Below are positions 61,598 through 64,000 of a DNA stretch of 64,000 bases, in pieces (position 1 is the first letter of the stretch; every line of letters begins with the position of its first letter). The notes beneath the pieces were generated by a model, which was not told the origin of the DNA, did not search any database, and was given only the letters and a program-made list of their open reading frames with translations. Position numbers and translations under genes: made by a program. This DNA is from Anaerolineales bacterium (lineage in GTDB: Bacteria > Chloroflexota > Anaerolineae > Anaerolineales > JABWBV01): NCBI GenBank assembly GCA_020634875.1, contig JACKAX010000015.1, positions 7,946-71,945 of the forward strand. The letters run 5' to 3'.

Positions 61598-62026
61598 ATG
61601 TCCTCCGACACCCAACTGCCTAACATGATCCAGATATCCTTCCCGGCCACCCTCAACTATCTTTCGTTGATTGGCCCATGCTTGCGCGCCCTGGTCAAAG
61701 AGGCTTCTTCTGTTGAGGAAGAAACCCTTTCGTATTCTTTAGAATTAGCCGTGTATGAAATTTGTACGAATATCGTTCAACATGCTTACCGTGATGATTC
61801 CGGTCGCATCGATCTGGCTTTATCCCTCGAAGAACAACCCCAACGCGTAATTATTGATCTTTGTGATACTGGACAGTCCTTTACCCTGGCAAACGTTCCT
61901 CAACCCAATCTTGAAGTGCCTCAAGAACATGGTTACGGACTATTCCTCGTCCATCAACTCATGGACACTGTTGCATATCAGGCAAAAGAAGGGAAAAATC
62001 GTTGGCATTTGGAAAAAAACCTCTAA
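61598..62026 (+). CDS. HATPase anti-sigma-type serine kinase (RsbW/SpoIIAB-like)
   Basis: 142 aa. GHKL ATPase fold with ELAVYEICTNIVQHAY as N-box, DLCDTGQSF as G1, and GYGLFLVHQLMDTV as G2. It phosphorylates STAS proteins and binds a partner in the unphosphorylated state. No sigma factor is encoded nearby, so the released partner may be an enzyme: the STAS-fused glycosyltransferase is the obvious candidate. 5 bp after the phosphatase gene. Confidence 0.92.
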   Translation: MSSDTQLPNMIQISFPATLNYLSLIGPCLRALVKEASSVEEETLSYSLELAVYEICTNIVQHAYRDDSGRIDLALSLEEQPQRVIIDLCDTGQSFTLANVPQPNLEVPQEHGYGLFLVHQLMDTVAYQAKEGKNRWHLEKNL

Positions 62027-62041
62027 GCACTTATTCTCACC

Positions 62042-62452
62042 ATGACCTCCAATAATCCTAGAATTCTCGTCGTTGACGACGAACCTGTCAGCCTCATGCT
62101 GTTGGATACCATTCTCCGGCGCAGTAGTTTTGCTGTGGCAACCGCCCTTAGCGGACACGAAGCACTCACCCTTTTGCAACAAGAACCCTTTGACTTGATG
62201 ATTCTTGATCTTCTCATGCCAGATATGGACGGTCTGACAGTCTTGGAAATCTTGCGTAAAGACCCCTACTTCGAAAACTTTCCCGTAATCGTCTTTACCG
62301 CTGTCAGTCAGAATCGTGTGCGTTTAGATGCTTTTGAAAAAGGGGCTACTACTTTCCTCACCAAGCCTGTCAGTTCCCACGAATTAACCCGTGTAGTCAA
62401 CAAATACTTACAAGCCTCCACGTTTTCCGCAGATCCCTCCCATACTGGATAA
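62042..62452 (+). CDS. Single-domain response regulator
   Basis: 136 aa, a receiver domain only. Asp12, Asp13, phospho-acceptor Asp56 (LMILDLLMPDMDG), Thr86 (FTAVS) and Lys108 (LTKPVS) are all present. There is no output domain, so it acts by protein contact, perhaps on the GAF-PP2C phosphatase. No histidine kinase is in the window. End of the AT-richer exopolysaccharide section. Confidence 0.92.
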   Translation: MTSNNPRILVVDDEPVSLMLLDTILRRSSFAVATALSGHEALTLLQQEPFDLMILDLLMPDMDGLTVLEILRKDPYFENFPVIVFTAVSQNRVRLDAFEKGATTFLTKPVSSHELTRVVNKYLQASTFSADPSHTG

Positions 62453-62459
62453 TCCCCCC

Positions 62460-63590
62460 ATGTATCGTTTCGGTTTCATCGTCGAACAAGCTCTCGGCCA
62501 CATCACCCACGGCAAAAACCTCCAAGCCCTCATCCCCAAAGCCCCAGACGTGCAAGCGTCCTGGGGCTTTCCTGCCTTTGAAACCGAAGGCCTCGCCGCC
62601 AAAATCCCCGTATACAAAAGCAACTGGACTATCCGTGCGGGTTGGCGCACCCGCGCCCTCGTCGCCACCATGCAACGGCAAGCCCATCAGACTGGCGCAC
62701 CCCTCGATGCCCTCTTCTTTCACACCCAAGTCACCGCCATCCTCTCCCCCGACTGGCTCAAGCGTATCCCCAGCATCGTCTCCCTCGATGGCACCCCCCT
62801 CCAATACGACGCCCTCGGTGCCCAATACGACCACAAAACCGATCCCCCCTGGCTCGAAAACCTCAAATACCGCCTCAACCAACTTTGTTATCACCGTGCC
62901 GCCCGCCTCGTCACCTGGTCTGCCTGGGCAAAAGAAAGTCTCGTGAACGACTACGGCATTTCTGCGGAAAAAATTATCGTGATCCCACCCGGCGTGAATG
63001 TCCGCGCGTGGCTCCGTCCCGATCATCTTTCTTCCCCTCCTCCCCCCTCCCGCGGTGTCGCCGATCCCGTTCGCATCCTCTTCGTCGGCGGCAACCTCGC
63101 CCGTAAAGGCGGCGACCTCCTCCTGAACGCCTTCCGTGCCCTCCGCCCAACCCACCCTTGCGAACTCCACCTCGTCACCCGCGACACCCTCCCCCCCGAA
63201 CCGGGCCTGTTTGTCTACAACGACATGCAACCCAACAGCCCCGCGCTCAAACACCTCTACCACACCAGCGACCTCTTCTGCCTTCCCACTCAGGGCGACT
63301 TCCTCCCCATGGTCCTCTCCGAAGCAGGCGCGGCAGGCCTCCCCGTCATCTCCACCCGCCTCGCCGCTATCCCCGAAGTCGTCCTCCACGGCGAAACCGG
63401 CCTGCTCACCGCACCTGGTAATCAGGCCGAACTCACCACCGCCCTCCGCACCCTCCTCGAAAACCCCACCCTCCGCCAGCAAATGGGCCAAAAAGCCACC
63501 GAAACCATTCAAGCCACTTTCGACGCCGAAACCAACGCCAACTATCTCCTCACTCTCCTCAAGCAAGTCGCCGATCAACCCCGCGCGTAA
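62460..63590 (+). CDS. Glycosyltransferase family 4
   Basis: 376 aa, GT-B fold. The donor-binding half has PVRILFVGGNLARKGGDLLL and FCLPTQGDFLPMVLSEAGAAG (an E-x7-E-like pattern), and PVISTRLAAIPEVVLHGETG. The N-terminal half has YRFGFIVEQALGHITHGKNL. The gene begins 7 bp after the response regulator but is far more C-rich on the coding strand, with pyrimidine runs (CCTCCTCCCCCCTCC near 63035), so it comes from a differently composed segment. Confidence 0.9.
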   Translation: MYRFGFIVEQALGHITHGKNLQALIPKAPDVQASWGFPAFETEGLAAKIPVYKSNWTIRAGWRTRALVATMQRQAHQTGAPLDALFFHTQVTAILSPDWLKRIPSIVSLDGTPLQYDALGAQYDHKTDPPWLENLKYRLNQLCYHRAARLVTWSAWAKESLVNDYGISAEKIIVIPPGVNVRAWLRPDHLSSPPPPSRGVADPVRILFVGGNLARKGGDLLLNAFRALRPTHPCELHLVTRDTLPPEPGLFVYNDMQPNSPALKHLYHTSDLFCLPTQGDFLPMVLSEAGAAGLPVISTRLAAIPEVVLHGETGLLTAPGNQAELTTALRTLLENPTLRQQMGQKATETIQATFDAETNANYLLTLLKQVADQPRA

Positions 63591-63596
63591 TCCCCC

Positions 63597-64000
63597 ATGA
63601 ACGAAGTTCTCCTCACCGTCTCCGGCCACATCCCCCCTGACCTCGAAACGCAAATCGCCCAGGGCACCCGTCCCCTGACCGATTACATCGCCCTCTCCCG
63701 CGCATTTGGCGCAGACCTGCTCGACTACACCCGCACCCGCGAACAGGGTGGCTGGATCGGGCGACTGCTCGAAAAAACAATGGGCAAGGATTTCATGCTT
63801 GGCTGGGCCTGTTTCCACCTCCGCAAAAAATACAAAGTTGTCTTCACCGATGGCGAACAGGTCGGCATTCCCTTCGCTTTTTTTACCAAATTCTTGGGTT
63901 GGGGACGCCGCCCGCAACACCTGATGATCGTCCACATTTTGTCGGTTCGCAAAAAAATGCTCTTTTTCGACTGGTTCGGCATTCAAAGCCACGTGGACAA
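63597..64000 (+). CDS. Partial gene, likely glycosyltransferase N-terminus
   Basis: 134 codons are visible and open to the window edge. Start ATG 63597, 6 bp after the GT4 stop. The N-terminal segment VLLTVSGHIPPDLETQIAQG and VVFTDGEQVGIPFAFFTKF suggest a GT-B glycosyltransferase acceptor domain, and the composition matches the previous gene. The C-terminal half and any catalytic motifs are missing, so the call is tentative. Confidence 0.65.
   Translation, partial: MNEVLLTVSGHIPPDLETQIAQGTRPLTDYIALSRAFGADLLDYTRTREQGGWIGRLLEKTMGKDFMLGWACFHLRKKYKVVFTDGEQVGIPFAFFTKFLGWGRRPQHLMIVHILSVRKKMLFFDWFGIQSHVD

Noticed and set aside
62397..63992. 531-codon open frame on the minus strand
   Set aside because: It lies opposite the GT4 gene and the partial gene; the product is Gly/Glu-rich with no family and arises from C-rich codon use on the plus strand.

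Overview
The window looks like a chromosomal piece of a Chloroflexota bacterium, most likely Anaerolineae-like. This is an inference from several traits together: surface proteins ending in long Thr/Pro-rich tails followed by FLPII-like ends, many lipoprotein ABC solute-binding proteins, LysM/YkuD L,D-transpeptidases, a polyphosphate glucokinase beside polyphosphate kinase, and leader-poor genes with GGGAGTATAAT-type promoters. No rRNA, tRNA, CRISPR array, transposase or phage gene was recognised.

Layout. 1-6.8 kb: a minus-strand set (two family 5 solute-binding lipoproteins flanking a sarcosine/N-methyltryptophan oxidase-like flavoenzyme) diverges from a DmpA-type aminopeptidase and a DUF4380-like protein. 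6.9-10.2 kb: tandem paralogous secreted beta-helix proteins. 10.3-26.2 kb: a Tat-exported L,D-transpeptidase, then a long plus-strand set that I read as one unusual biosynthetic neighbourhood: CDP-alcohol phosphotransferase, LPG-synthase-like flippase, GTP cyclohydrolase II, RibD-like reductase, LysM L,D-transpeptidase, BchC-like dehydrogenase, SulP transporter, 6-pyruvoyltetrahydropterin-synthase-like protein, GT4 glycosyltransferase, two family 1 solute-binding proteins and a methyltransferase. A GTP-derived pyrimidine/pterin that is glycosylated, methylated and lipid-linked would tie these together; no product is known to me.

26.3-30.8 kb: two overlapping paralogous genes for HEAT-like, membrane-anchored proteins with IPT/TIG-like ends, AT-rich and of unknown function. 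30.8-36.0 kb: ThuA-like and Gfo/Idh/MocA proteins, a MaoC hydratase, polyphosphate kinase and polyphosphate glucokinase. 36.2-42.4 kb: phenylacetate-type aerobic aromatic degradation (enoyl-CoA hydratase, 3-hydroxyacyl-CoA dehydrogenase, PaaA, a duplicated PaaB, PaaC, an esterase). 42.5-44.2 kb: a DUF4038 glycosidase-like lipoprotein.

44.3-62.5 kb: an exopolysaccharide locus. The minus-strand operon carries acyltransferases, a GT2, Wzy-like polymerase, a 47-residue membrane protein, a BY-kinase-like protein lacking its Walker Lys, Wzz, a lipoprotein and a flippase, followed by a separately terminated epimerase. The plus-strand operon carries GT2, a polyprenyl-phosphate sugar transferase, a WecG/TagA transferase fused to two STAS domains, a nucleotidyltransferase/sugar-transferase fusion, and a partner-switching module (STAS protein, GAF-PP2C phosphatase, HATPase anti-sigma-like kinase, response regulator). 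The STAS fusion suggests that polymer synthesis is itself a target of partner switching. 62.5-64 kb: a GC-rich GT4 gene and the start of another gene cut by the window edge.

Palindromes and AGTGATAAGT-type repeats sit at many gene boundaries and sometimes extend into coding sequence.
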